Below are positions 1-8,227 of a stretch of DNA of 64,000 nucleotides, in pieces. The stretch is from assembly GCF_016458305.1 (NCBI RefSeq), contig NZ_JAEMHL010000002.1, forward strand, positions 620,001 through 684,000, in the 5' to 3' direction. A program made the translations under genes and the position numbers. The notes under the pieces are model-generated. The model was given only the letters and a program-made list of their open reading frames with translations, had not been told where the DNA came from and ran no database searches. Numbering within the stretch: position 1 is the stretch's first letter; every line of letters starts with the position of its first letter. This DNA comes from Geomonas anaerohicana. GTDB taxonomy: Bacteria > Desulfobacterota > Desulfuromonadia > Geobacterales > Geobacteraceae.

Positions 1-387
1 CACGAGGAGCAGTTCGGCCCCGTGGTCCCGGTGGTGGTCTACGACGACCTGAAGGAGACCATCGATTACGTGGTGCAGTCCAACTACGGCCAGCAGGCGA
101 GCATCTTCGGCAGGAACGAGGAGCAGCTGTCGCAGCTGATCGACGCCCTGGTGAACCAGGTCTGCCGCATCAACATCAACAGCAAGTGCCAGAGAAGCCC
201 GGACAGTTTCCCCTTCAACGGTCGCAAGAACTCTGCCGAGGGGACCCAGTCCGTCGCCGACGCCTTGCGCGTCTTCTCGATCCGTATCGTGGTCGCCGCG
301 CGCGAGACCGACGCCAACCGCGACATCATCACCGGCATCGTCAAGGAAAGAAAATCCCACTTCCTCTCCACCGACTACATCCTCTAA
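1..387 (+). CDS. Aldehyde dehydrogenase family, GapN-like, C-terminal part only
   Basis: The reading frame is open from the first base, so the gene begins outside the window; 128 residues remain. The segment EEQFGPVVPVVVYDD is the conserved aldehyde dehydrogenase stretch after the catalytic cysteine. The tail with NINSKCQRSPDSFPFNGRK, then SAEGTQSVADALR and a C-terminal FLSTDYIL, resembles plant-type non-phosphorylating NADP-dependent glyceraldehyde-3-phosphate dehydrogenase (GapN) more than general aldehyde dehydrogenases. GapN oxidises glyceraldehyde 3-phosphate to 3-phosphoglycerate and makes NADPH without ATP. The catalytic Cys and Glu lie outside the window, so the substrate is inferred from the tail only. 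Confidence 0.75.
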   Translation, partial: HEEQFGPVVPVVVYDDLKETIDYVVQSNYGQQASIFGRNEEQLSQLIDALVNQVCRININSKCQRSPDSFPFNGRKNSAEGTQSVADALRVFSIRIVVAARETDANRDIITGIVKERKSHFLSTDYIL

Positions 388-442
388 ACATCGGCTAGCA
401 AGTTCAACTGTCTTTGCCGCCAACCGCTGCCGGTGACCTGTG

Positions 443-487
443 GTCCCCCCCCTTTTTGCAAAGGGGGGACAGGGGGGATTTGCCTTT
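443..487. repeat. Intergenic C/G-run palindrome, copy A
   Basis: A run of Cs, a TTTTTGCAAA centre and a run of Gs form a hairpin, followed by GACAGGGGGGATTTGCCTT. The same G-run plus ATTTGCCTT tail recurs at 17647-17678, and an inverted relative is at 7393-7426. It lies between the convergent ends of the GapN-like gene and the GGDEF-EAL gene, so it may also act as a terminator or transcript-end hairpin. Confidence 0.7.
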
Positions 488-492
488 GCAGA

Positions 493-3105
493 TCAACCCC
501 GGACGAGAGGGGAGGGGACGGCGTTGTTGCGCAGGTAGGGAACGATCTCTTCCGGCGGTAGCGGGCGGCTGAAGTAGTATCCCTGCACGATATCGCAGCG
601 CTGCCCCTGCAGGAATCGGCACTGGGCCTCGGTTTCCACCCCTTCGGCCACCACTTCCTTGCCCAGGGTGTGGGCGAGGGCGATGGTCGCCGCTGCGATT
701 TCGGCATCGTCGGTGTCGGTGTCGATGTCCTTGACGAAGGAGCGGTCGATCTTCAGGCGGTGTACCGGAAAGAGCTTCAGGTAGCTCAACGAGGAGTAGC
801 CGGTGCCGAAGTCGTCGATGGCGAGCTCCACCCCCATCTCCCTGAACCCCTGCAGGTGCAGGATCGCCTCTGCCGGGTTGTCCATCGCCGAACTTTCCGT
901 TATCTCCAGCTCCAAAAGGTGAGCCTTGATCCCGGTCTCCCGGAGGATCTCCAGCAAGAGGGCGGGGAGGTTGTTCTGCCTGAACTGGCGCGGCGACAGG
1001 TTGACCGAAACCCTGAGCGGCGGGAGCCCCTCTGCGAGCCAGGAGGCGAGCTGGCGACAAGCCCTTCTCAGCGCCAGCTCCCCTATGGCGACGATCATCC
1101 CGGTTTCCTCGGCTACCGGGATGAAGCGGTCCGGCGCGACCAGCCCGTGCACCGGGTGCTGCCAGCGCAGCAGCGCCTCCACGCCGACCACCCGGCCGCT
1201 GCTCATCTCAACCTGCGGCTGGTAATGCAGCAGGAATTCCCCCCGCTCGATGGCCACCCTCAGATCCCCCTCCAGCACCAGCCTTTCCTGCACTGTCCGG
1301 TTCATCTCCTGGGTAAAAAACTGGAAGTTGTTACGCCCGCCCGCCTTGGCGTGGTACATGGCCAGGTCTGCGTTCTTCATAAGCTCCTGGACCGTCTCGC
1401 CATCGTCGGGAAAGATGCTGATGCCGATACTCGGGGTGACGCTCAACTCGTGCCCCTCGACGTAGTAGCTCTGACACAGGGCGTGCTGGATCTTCCCTAT
1501 GGCGTGCGCCGCCGAGACATTGGTGCGGATCAGGGGAAGCCCCACCACGAACTCGTCGCCACCCAGGCGGGCCACGATGTCCGCGCTGCGGATCGACTCC
1601 AGCAGGCGCCCCGCTACCTGGAAGAGCAGTTGGTCGCCCACGTGGTGCCCCAGCGAATCGTTGATGTTCTTGAATCGGTCCAGGTCGATGAAGATCAACG
1701 CGAGCCGGCTGCCGCACCGTTTGGCCAGTTCCAGGGAGTGCCCCAGCCGGGCCATCAGGCTGAAGCGGTTGGGGAGTTTGGTGACCGGATCGTAGTGTGC
1801 CAGATACTCGATCTTCTGGGCGTGTTGTTCCCGTTCCTGCAGGCGGCGTGACGTTTCTTCGAGGAGCGCCCGTTCCACCTCCAGCCTGCGGTCGTCCCGC
1901 TCCATGTTGCCCAGGGCGAAGGAGATGTCGGCTCCCATCTGGCGCAAGAGTTCCACCTGCGGGCGGTCGAAGTAGTTCTTCTTGTCGGCATACAGGGTGA
2001 GGGCGCCGATGACCCGTCCTTCCTGCTGCAACGCGATGCTGGCCGAGGCACGGATGCCGTACTCCCTGCCGCGCTGGTGCCAGGGGGCGGTGTTGGCGGC
2101 ATTGAGGAAGTCGTTACAGATGTAGAAGCTCCCGTTCTTGATGGCGCTGGCGGTCGGGCCGCTGCCGGTCGGCTCCCGGTCCAGCGTGATGGTGATGCCG
2201 TCCAGGTAGGCGATGGTGCCGCGCGCGGCGGCAACCTGCACCACCGTCCCTACCTTGTCGAGCAGCCCCACCCAGGCCAGCTTGAAACAGCCCTGGTCGA
2301 CCGCGATGCGGCAGAAGTCGTGGAACAGCGATTGGCGGTCCTTGATATGCACCACGGCTTTGCTGGTCTCCGAGAGCACTGAGTGCAGCCGGTTCAGCCG
2401 CCGCACGCACTCCTCCGCGCTTTCCCGATCGGCAATCTCCTGCCTCAGTTCGCTGATGGTGTTTCTCAGTTCCGCCGTCCGCTTGGCGACCCTCGTTTCC
2501 AGTTCTTCGTTGAGCCGCCTGAGGGCGTCGTGGGTCTTCGATATTTCCTGGTTCTTCTCCACCGCAAGCTCGTACGTCGCCAGCAGCAGGTCGATGATCT
2601 GCGGTTTCGATGCCGCGATGGCGTACCGGTTGCCGTAGTAGTTGCAACTGACACTGTCGTCGTCTGCGGCCACGCAGCACCCCTGGTCGCGCCGCAAGGC
2701 GGCAGCGACGCGGGACAGCAGTATCCCGTTATGGTAGGGCTTGGAAATGAAGTAGTTGGCGCCGGCTTCGAGGCTGCGCAGAACGTGGGTCGGGTCGTTG
2801 AGGTGGGTGAGCAGGATGACCGGGAGCTGGCTCGCTTCTTTGAGCCCCCTGATCCGGCGGCAGAGTTCGAACCCGTCCATGCCGGGCGTGACGACGTCGC
2901 TGATGACGAGATCCGGCTGCGTTTCGTCTATGCCCGCCAGTGCCTCGCCGGCATCACGGGACAGCAGCACGCGATAACCTTCGGCAGATAGCAGGTGTTC
3001 CAGGCGTTTCGTCTGGGTCGGGCTGTCATCCACGAGTAGAATGGTTGACCCCTGCGCCGTGCGCTGCCGCTCTGGATTCTGTGCTTGTACACTGGCGGTA
3101 GCCAT
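493..3105 (-). CDS. Response regulator with GAF, GGDEF and EAL domains (c-di-GMP turnover)
   Basis: The 870-residue protein has, in order: a receiver domain (about residues 20-135, phospho-acceptor in LVISDVVTPGMDG), a helical linker, a GAF-like domain (about 225-400), GGDEF (about 430-590) and EAL (about 605-860). The GGDEF motif is intact (RLGGDEFVVG) and is preceded by an RSAD inhibitory site at the usual five-residue spacing. The EAL domain keeps EALLRW, DDFGTGYSSL and KIDRSFV, so both synthesis and hydrolysis of c-di-GMP are possible. ATG 3105 is chosen because it has a G-rich Shine-Dalgarno just upstream; an in-frame GTG lies at 3117. It is divergent from pstS, and no cognate kinase is in the window. 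Confidence 0.9.
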   Translation of the reverse strand: MATASVQAQNPERQRTAQGSTILLVDDSPTQTKRLEHLLSAEGYRVLLSRDAGEALAGIDETQPDLVISDVVTPGMDGFELCRRIRGLKEASQLPVILLTHLNDPTHVLRSLEAGANYFISKPYHNGILLSRVAAALRRDQGCCVAADDDSVSCNYYGNRYAIAASKPQIIDLLLATYELAVEKNQEISKTHDALRRLNEELETRVAKRTAELRNTISELRQEIADRESAEECVRRLNRLHSVLSETSKAVVHIKDRQSLFHDFCRIAVDQGCFKLAWVGLLDKVGTVVQVAAARGTIAYLDGITITLDREPTGSGPTASAIKNGSFYICNDFLNAANTAPWHQRGREYGIRASASIALQQEGRVIGALTLYADKKNYFDRPQVELLRQMGADISFALGNMERDDRRLEVERALLEETSRRLQEREQHAQKIEYLAHYDPVTKLPNRFSLMARLGHSLELAKRCGSRLALIFIDLDRFKNINDSLGHHVGDQLLFQVAGRLLESIRSADIVARLGGDEFVVGLPLIRTNVSAAHAIGKIQHALCQSYYVEGHELSVTPSIGISIFPDDGETVQELMKNADLAMYHAKAGGRNNFQFFTQEMNRTVQERLVLEGDLRVAIERGEFLLHYQPQVEMSSGRVVGVEALLRWQHPVHGLVAPDRFIPVAEETGMIVAIGELALRRACRQLASWLAEGLPPLRVSVNLSPRQFRQNNLPALLLEILRETGIKAHLLELEITESSAMDNPAEAILHLQGFREMGVELAIDDFGTGYSSLSYLKLFPVHRLKIDRSFVKDIDTDTDDAEIAAATIALAHTLGKEVVAEGVETEAQCRFLQGQRCDIVQGYYFSRPLPPEEIVPYLRNNAVPSPLVRG

Positions 3106-3315
3106 CTCTTCCCCCACGCACCGTGCCGCGTGTGTCTCCCGCTCTCATCCGCTGCACTGCTCTCCTTAAACCTTTTCGGAAGGATGCCGAGCAAATTAAA
3201 ACTTTTTATTAATACCGTTTTATTTCTGCGTGGCAAGGAGGAAACTCTGAGGCCGGCCCCAGCGGACGAACCGGGCCTACCATTGCGGTCCTGTTTTTTA
3301 CAAACTCTTGCGCCG

Positions 3316-3350
3316 GTTGTAACCGGACTGCAACATAACGCCGCTATAGT
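3316..3350 (+). promoter_or_regulatory. Pho box and -10 element of pstS
   Basis: TTGTAAC (3317-3323) and CTGCAAC (3328-3334) are direct repeats whose starts are 11 bp apart, the layout of a PhoB Pho box. TATAGT at 3345-3350 lies 10 bp downstream and fits the -10 of a PhoB-activated promoter in which the Pho box replaces the -35. A second Pho box stands before pstC. Confidence 0.8.
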
Positions 3351-3377
3351 CGCTTCAAAACCAATGAGGAGGAAAAG

Positions 3378-4406
3378 ATGATTCAGACCATTAAGAAAGC
3401 ATTCCTGGCTCTGGCCCTGATGGCCACAGTCGGCGCGGCGGGCGAGGTGTCCGCCGAGACCCTGATCAACGGCGCCGGCGCCACCTTTCCGTACCCGCTG
3501 TATTCCAAGTGGTTCAGCGAGTACGCCAAGGTCGACAAGAGCGTTAAATTCAACTATCAGTCCATCGGCAGCGGCGGCGGCATCAAGCAGATCACTGCGC
3601 AGACCGTCGACTTCGGCGCCAGCGACAAGTTCCTCACCGATGCCGAATTGAAAGGGGCACCCGGCAAACTGATCCACATCCCGACCGTCATGGGTGCCGT
3701 CGTGGTGACCTATAACCTCCCCGGTGTCCCTTCCGGTATCAAGCTCAACTCCGAGGACCTGGCCAACATCTACCTGGGCAAGATCACCAAGTGGAACGAT
3801 CCGAGGATCGCCGATGACAACAAGGGCATCAACCTGCCGGCCAAGCCGATCATCGTGGTGCACCGCTCCGACGGCAGCGGCACCACCAGCATCTTCACCG
3901 ACTACCTCGCCGGCGTGAATTCAGAATGGGCACAGAAGGTAGGGAAGGGCGCCTCCGTCAAGTGGCCGGTTGGCCTGGGCGGCAAGGGGAACGAAGGCAT
4001 CGCCGGGCAGATCAAGACCACGCCGTACTCCATCGGCTACGTCGAGCTTGCCTATGCCTTCGAGAACAAGCTCCCCTACGCCTCACTGAAGAACCAGGCC
4101 GGCGTCTTCGTGGCGCCTTCCATCAAGTCCACCAGCGCTGCTGCCGCGGCTGCCGTGAAACACATGCCCGCCGATTACCGGATCTCTCTGGTAAATCAGC
4201 CCGGCAAGGATGCCTACCCCGTGGTCGGATTCACCTGGCTCTTGGTGTATGAAAACCAGAAAGATCCTGCCAAAGGGAAGAAACTGGTCGAGTTCCTGAA
4301 CTGGAGCATGACCAAGGGGCAGAAAATGGCAGCCCCGATGCTCTACGCTCCGCTTCCCGAGAGCGTGGTGAAGATGGTGCAGCACACCATCAAGACCATC
4401 AAGTAG
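3378..4406 (+). CDS. pstS: Phosphate ABC transporter substrate-binding protein
   Basis: The 342-residue protein begins with a typical signal peptide (MIQTIKKAFLALALMATVGAA, predicted cleavage near VSA-ET), so it is periplasmic. GAGATFPYPLYSKWF, the serine-rich IGSGGGIKQI loop and RSDGSGTTSIFTDYL are PstS phosphate-binding signatures. It delivers phosphate to PstCAB. GAGGAGG just upstream gives a strong ribosome site. A Pho box precedes it and a terminator follows it directly, so it is monocistronic and apart from pstCAB-phoU, which lies beyond the met operon on the other strand. Confidence 0.95.
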   Translation: MIQTIKKAFLALALMATVGAAGEVSAETLINGAGATFPYPLYSKWFSEYAKVDKSVKFNYQSIGSGGGIKQITAQTVDFGASDKFLTDAELKGAPGKLIHIPTVMGAVVVTYNLPGVPSGIKLNSEDLANIYLGKITKWNDPRIADDNKGINLPAKPIIVVHRSDGSGTTSIFTDYLAGVNSEWAQKVGKGASVKWPVGLGGKGNEGIAGQIKTTPYSIGYVELAYAFENKLPYASLKNQAGVFVAPSIKSTSAAAAAAVKHMPADYRISLVNQPGKDAYPVVGFTWLLVYENQKDPAKGKKLVEFLNWSMTKGQKMAAPMLYAPLPESVVKMVQHTIKTIK

Positions 4407-4435
4407 TCCGGTAGCAAACAGCAAGTGGCAACAGG

Positions 4436-4467
4436 GGACAGGCTCCGCAAGGTGCCTGTCCTTTTTT
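4436..4467 (+). terminator. Rho-independent terminator after pstS
   Basis: GGACAGGC (4436-4443) pairs with GCCTGTCC (4454-4461) around a 10-nt loop and is followed by six Ts. Stem and loop closely match the element at 8181-8210 between phoU and pstB, so the terminator belongs to a small repeat family. Confidence 0.85.
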
Positions 4468-4809
4468 ATTTACGGGTGTGTCGGCGCTTTGCCGGTGCAC
4501 CTTTTTCTTTCTTGTGAGCCGAGTGCTCTGGCAGCTGCAGAGACACCAGGCAGAGATAGAGACTCGGCGTACAGGTTGGGTTAGGGAAGTGGGTGGGAAT
4601 ATAAAATTGTATTCTGTAGTTGTCAGTGTGTGTTTGTTTGTGCTAATTTGATTGTGTACTTGACTTTAGTGGTCAAATTTGATACATCCCTATCACCACA
4701 ATTTATTAAAGCAAAAAGTGCTCAACGCCGACCAGATAGCTGGAGGCACAAGTAACTTCCCTGCCTTCTTTTGGTATCAGCGTCGTATTTCGTATCCCCG
4801 GGGGGGCAA
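4468..4809. other. Intergenic region before metN
   Basis: About 340 bp, A+T rich in the middle, with no gene. TTGACT at 4660-4665 is a fair -35, but only weak -10 matches follow near 4683. The same site forms an inverted repeat, TTGAC (4660-4664) and GTCAA (4672-4676), that could be an operator. No SAM-I, SAM-II or T-box riboswitch consensus was recognised by eye. Confidence 0.4.
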
Positions 4810-5574
4810 GTGATTACCATCGACAGCCTGAACAAGCTGTACCATACGCCGCGCGGCACGTTCACCGCGTTGCGCGACGTCAACCTGCAGATTGAGAAGG
4901 GGGACGTCTTCGGCATTATCGGGCTGAGCGGGGCGGGCAAGTCCACCCTGATCCGCTGCCTGAACCGGCTCGAGGAGCCTGACAGCGGCAGCATCGTCAT
5001 CGACGGCAGGGAGATCACCCGGCTGGCAACGCACGACCTGCGCGAGGCGCGCAAGAAGATCGGCATGATCTTCCAGCACTTCAACCTGCTCGATGCGAGG
5101 ACGGTGCAGGGCAACGTGGCTTTCCCTCTTGAACTGGCCGGCTGGCCGCGCAAGGAGATCGCACAGCGGGTCGAAGAGATCCTGGACTTGGTCGGGCTTT
5201 CGGACAAGGCGGGCAACTACCCGGCGCAGCTCTCCGGTGGCCAGAAGCAGCGGGTCGGTATCGCCCGTGCCCTTGCCAACCACCCGGAGGTGCTTCTGAG
5301 CGACGAGGCCACCTCGGCGCTCGACCCGCAGACGACCAGCTCGATCCTGGAACTGCTGGCCGACATCAACCGCAAGCTCGGGCTGACCATCGTCCTGATC
5401 ACCCACGAGATGAGCGTGATCAAACAGATCTGCAGCAAGGTGGCGGTCATGGACCGCGGCGAGATCGTCGAGTGCGGGGCGGTGCAGCAGGTCTTTTCCG
5501 CACCTTCCAGCGCGACAATGAAACTCTTTTTGGAGCACAGCGCGCTTTTACAGGGCTACGGCGCCGGTATCTAG
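4810..5574 (+). CDS. metN: Methionine ABC transporter ATP-binding protein, short form
   Basis: The 254-residue ATPase has Walker [10 protein letters not shown], signature [15 protein letters not shown] and Walker [13 protein letters not shown]; the SDEATSALD form is typical of MetN. GTG 4810 is chosen because the protein then starts [10 protein letters not shown], as MetN does, behind a GGGGGG stretch; upstream in-frame codons have no clear ribosome site. MetN is usually about 340 residues with a C-terminal NIL domain that senses methionine. Here the protein ends just after the ATPase core, so feedback inhibition through that domain should be absent. It is first in the metN-metI-metQ operon. 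Confidence 0.88.
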   Translation: MITIDSLNKLYHTPRGTFTALRDVNLQIEKGDVFGIIGLSGAGKSTLIRCLNRLEEPDSGSIVIDGREITRLATHDLREARKKIGMIFQHFNLLDARTVQGNVAFPLELAGWPRKEIAQRVEEILDLVGLSDKAGNYPAQLSGGQKQRVGIARALANHPEVLLSDEATSALDPQTTSSILELLADINRKLGLTIVLITHEMSVIKQICSKVAVMDRGEIVECGAVQQVFSAPSSATMKLFLEHSALLQGYGAGI

Positions 5575-5593
5575 GGCGGGAGAGGAGATAACG

Positions 5594-6262
5594 ATGCATG
5601 AAGACCTGATACCGATGCTCCTCACGGGCTTCGGAGAAACGCTGTACATGGTGGTGCTGTCCACTGTCGCGGCCATCGTGCTGGGACTCCCGCTCGGGGT
5701 GCTGGTGGTGATTACTTCCACCGGCCACGTCCTGGAGTCGCCGCGGCTGAACCGCGTCCTGGGCGCCCTGATCAACGTCACCCGCTCCTTTCCCTTCATC
5801 ATCATGATCGTGCTGCTGCTGCCGCTGTCGCGCTTTCTGGTGGGGACCACGCTGGGAGCCACGGCAGCCAGCGTTCCGCTCTCGATTGCTGCGGCCCCGT
5901 TCCTGGCGCGCATCATCGAGAACAGCCTCAAGGAGGTGGACCGCGGCAAGGTGGAGGCGGCCCTCGCCATGGGGGCGACGCCGCTGCAGATCGTGCGCAA
6001 AGTGTTGATCCCCGAGGCGCTGTCGTCGCTGGTGCTGGGGGTGACCCTCGCGGTCATCACCATAACCGGGTTCACGGCGACCGCCGGCGCGATCGGGGCA
6101 GGGGGGCTAGGGAGCCTCGCCATCCGTTACGGCTACATGCGCTACCGCGAGGACGTCATGTTCGCCACCGTCCTCATTCTCGTCATCTTCGTCCAGGGGG
6201 TGCAGTGGAGCGGCGACCGGCTGGCGCGACGGATCAACAGAAACCAACATAGGCTCGGCTAA
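5594..6262 (+). CDS. metI: Methionine ABC transporter permease
   Basis: The 222-residue protein is hydrophobic with about five membrane segments. The EAA-type loop that contacts the ATPase is visible as ALAMGATPLQIVRKVLIPEA. It starts 19 nt after metN behind GAGAGGAG. Order and spacing place it as the membrane channel of the MetNIQ methionine importer in the inner membrane. Confidence 0.92.
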   Translation: MHEDLIPMLLTGFGETLYMVVLSTVAAIVLGLPLGVLVVITSTGHVLESPRLNRVLGALINVTRSFPFIIMIVLLLPLSRFLVGTTLGATAASVPLSIAAAPFLARIIENSLKEVDRGKVEAALAMGATPLQIVRKVLIPEALSSLVLGVTLAVITITGFTATAGAIGAGGLGSLAIRYGYMRYREDVMFATVLILVIFVQGVQWSGDRLARRINRNQHRLG

Positions 6263-6292
6263 GGGCCTGATTACCAACGGAGGGACACAAAG

Positions 6293-7144
6293 ATGAAAAG
6301 CAGATTTACCGGCAGGTTGGGCGTGGCCCTGGTCGCACTGGCACTGGTTGCAGTTGCCGCGGCGGGATGCAAGAAAAAGGAAGGTGAGGCCGGTAAAGGC
6401 GCCGAGGGCGCGGCCCCGGTGGCAGGGAAGACTTTGAAGGTCGGGGCGGCGGTGGTGCCGCACGCTGATATCCTCAAGTTCGTCGTGCCGAAACTGAAGG
6501 AGCAGGGAGTGAACCTCGAGGTGGTGACCTTCGACGACGAGGTGCAGCTCAACCCGGCGCTTGCCGAGAAGCAGATCGATGCCAACTACTTCCAGCACGT
6601 CCCCTACCTCGAGGCCGTGGTCAAGGAGAAAAAGTACCAGTTCAACGTAGCCGGCAGCATCCACGTGGAGCCGATCGGTCTCTACTCGAAGAAGATCAAG
6701 TCCGTGGCTGAACTGAAAAACGGCGCCCAGATCGCTGTCCCGAACAACCCCTCCAACGAGTACCGTGCCCTGGCGCTCCTGGAGAAACAGGGGCTCATCA
6801 AGCTGAAGCCCGGCATCTCCAACTTCCAGGCGACGCCGCAGGACATCGTGGAGAACCCGAAGAAGATCAAGTTCGTCGAGGTCGAGGCGGCCCAGCTCAC
6901 CAGGACCCTTCCGGACGTGGACGGCGCGGTGATCAACACCAACTTCATCCTGGACGCCAAGATCGACCCGCAAAGCGCGATCGCGCGCGAGGACGCCAAG
7001 TCTCCTTACGCCAACATCGTCGTGGTGAGAAAGGGTGAGGAGAACCGCGACGACATCAAGAAGCTGATAGCGGCGCTGCAGTCCCCCGAGCTCAAGCAGT
7101 TCCTGAAAGAAAAATACGGCGCAGCCATCATCCCCGCGTTCTAG
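6293..7144 (+). CDS. metQ: Methionine-binding lipoprotein (NlpA family)
   Basis: The 283-residue protein has a lipoprotein signal peptide ending at a lipobox (VAAAGCKKK), so it should be anchored by the acylated Cys. The mature part begins with KTLKVGAAVVPHADIL and contains EKQIDANYFQHVPYLE, both hallmarks of the NlpA/MetQ family that binds D- and L-methionine. GGAGGG precedes the ATG. It is last in the operon and is followed by a strong terminator. Substrate specificity is inferred from family and operon. Confidence 0.92.
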   Translation: MKSRFTGRLGVALVALALVAVAAAGCKKKEGEAGKGAEGAAPVAGKTLKVGAAVVPHADILKFVVPKLKEQGVNLEVVTFDDEVQLNPALAEKQIDANYFQHVPYLEAVVKEKKYQFNVAGSIHVEPIGLYSKKIKSVAELKNGAQIAVPNNPSNEYRALALLEKQGLIKLKPGISNFQATPQDIVENPKKIKFVEVEAAQLTRTLPDVDGAVINTNFILDAKIDPQSAIAREDAKSPYANIVVVRKGEENRDDIKKLIAALQSPELKQFLKEKYGAAIIPAF

Positions 7145-7220
7145 GCCCGGCCGTTCGTGCCGCGACACCGGCCAGCCGGTGCCGGCGCGAAAAAGTACTG
7201 CTAGGACAGCACCGACATGT

Positions 7221-7252
7221 AAAAAGCCCGCGCATCCAGCGCGGGCTTTTTT
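7221..7252 (+). terminator. Rho-independent terminator of metNIQ
   Basis: A short G+C-rich stem (GCCCGCGC with GCGCGGGC) around a small loop, flanked by five As and six Ts. The A-flank means it could also work on the minus strand. Confidence 0.9.
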
Positions 7253-7274
7253 CGGTGGGCACAGATATTTTCCT

Positions 7275-7300
7275 GGTTCCCAAGCTCCTGCTTGGGAACC
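7275..7300. repeat. GGTTCCCAAGC palindrome
   Basis: GGTTCCCAAGC at 7275-7285 and GCTTGGGAACC at 7290-7300 form a perfect 11-bp stem with a 4-nt loop. A relative with a different centre is at 7362-7387. Together with the C/G-run element they make up most of the gap between metQ and phoU. Confidence 0.75.
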
Positions 7301-7361
7301 CCATATGGCGCATAGCTCCAGCTTTGCATCCGAGGGAAGTAGGAACTTCGGTGAGGCTTTG

Positions 7362-7387
7362 CGTTCCCAAGGCGGACCTTGGGAACG
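7362..7387. repeat. CGTTCCCAAGG palindrome
   Basis: CGTTCCCAAGG at 7362-7372 pairs with CCTTGGGAACG at 7377-7387 around a 4-nt loop. The core TTCCCAAG/CTTGGGAA is shared with 7275-7300, while the bases beside the loop have changed in a paired manner. Confidence 0.75.
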
Positions 7388-7392
7388 AGATC

Positions 7393-7426
7393 AAATCCCC
7401 CCCGCCCCCCTTCGCAAAGGGGGGAG
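7393..7426. repeat. Intergenic C/G-run palindrome, copy B (inverted)
   Basis: AAATCCCCCC followed by a C-run, TTCGCAAA and a G-run. It reads as the reverse complement of the element at 443-487 and 17647-17678, completing a repeat island between metQ and phoU. Confidence 0.65.
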
Positions 7427-7486
7427 CCTTAGGTCACGTGCATCACTTCGTAGCTGACACTTCTCGCGTTCCCCGCAATTGCCGGA

Positions 7487-8158
7487 CTACGCTATGGTGT
7501 GTCGGATGTCCTTCCCCTTGATCATGAAGATGACCATCTCCGCGATATTGGTGGCGTGGTCGGCGATGCGCTCCAGGCATTTGGAAACGTGGATGATCTT
7601 CATGGCGCGGCTGATGGTCTTCGGATCGCCCATCATGAAGGTCAAAAGCTCCCGCTGGATCTGCTCGTTCAACTCGTCGACGCACTGGTCGTCCTGGCAC
7701 ACCTTGATGGCCAGCGCATCATCGCCGCGCACGAAGGCGTCGAGCGCTTCCTTCACCATGTCCGATGCGGCCTTGGCCATGCGCGGCAGGTCGATGTAGG
7801 GCTTGAGAGACGGTTCCTGGTTCAACTCCCGTGCGCGCTTGCAGATGTTGGCGCATTGGTCGCCGATCCGTTCCAGGTCGGTCACGATCTTCAGGGCCAG
7901 CGTGATGAAGCGCAGGTCGCGGGCCGCCGGTTGCCGGCGCGCCAGGACCTCCAGGCACTTCTCGTCGATCACCATCTCCAGCGTATTGATCTCGTGGTCG
8001 AAGGCGATGGTGCGTTCGGCCAGTTCGGTATCCCGCTCCACCAGCGATTTCATGGCGTTGGCGATCATGGACTCGACCTTGCCGCCCATCTCCAACAGTT
8101 TCTCGCGTATCACGTTCAGTTCGTTGTCGAACTGTTTGCTGAAATGCTCTCTCTCCAT
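7487..8158 (-). CDS. phoU: Phosphate signalling protein PhoU
   Basis: The 223-residue, all-helical protein carries the duplicated PhoU metal-binding repeats (ALKIVTDLERIGDQCANI, and CLERIADHATNIAEMVIFM near the end). PhoU links the PstSCAB transporter to the PhoR-PhoB system and damps the regulon when phosphate is plentiful. ATG 8158 is chosen for its AGGAGA site; an in-frame ATG further upstream lacks one. It is last in pstC-pstA-pstB-phoU, as expected. Confidence 0.94.
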   Translation of the reverse strand: MEREHFSKQFDNELNVIREKLLEMGGKVESMIANAMKSLVERDTELAERTIAFDHEINTLEMVIDEKCLEVLARRQPAARDLRFITLALKIVTDLERIGDQCANICKRARELNQEPSLKPYIDLPRMAKAASDMVKEALDAFVRGDDALAIKVCQDDQCVDELNEQIQRELLTFMMGDPKTISRAMKIIHVSKCLERIADHATNIAEMVIFMIKGKDIRHTIA

Positions 8159-8180
8159 AGTGTCTCCTGTCTGTCTTGAG

Positions 8181-8210
8181 GGGGACTGGCTCCGCAACGT
8201 GCCTGTCCCC
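8181..8210. repeat. Hairpin repeat between pstB and phoU, related to the pstS terminator
   Basis: GGGGACTGGC and GCCTGTCCCC form a stem with one T-T mismatch around TCCGCAACGT. The pstS terminator at 4436-4461 has nearly the same stem and loop (TCCGCAAGGT). Inside the pst operon it could lower phoU expression or stabilise the upstream mRNA. Confidence 0.6.
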
Positions 8211-8227
8211 TTTGTCTCTAGCCGTCA

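Noticed and set aside
4468-4809. A SAM riboswitch or T-box leader before metN
   Set aside because: None of the conserved cores of SAM-I, SAM-II or T-box could be found on reading. A covariance-model search would be decisive.
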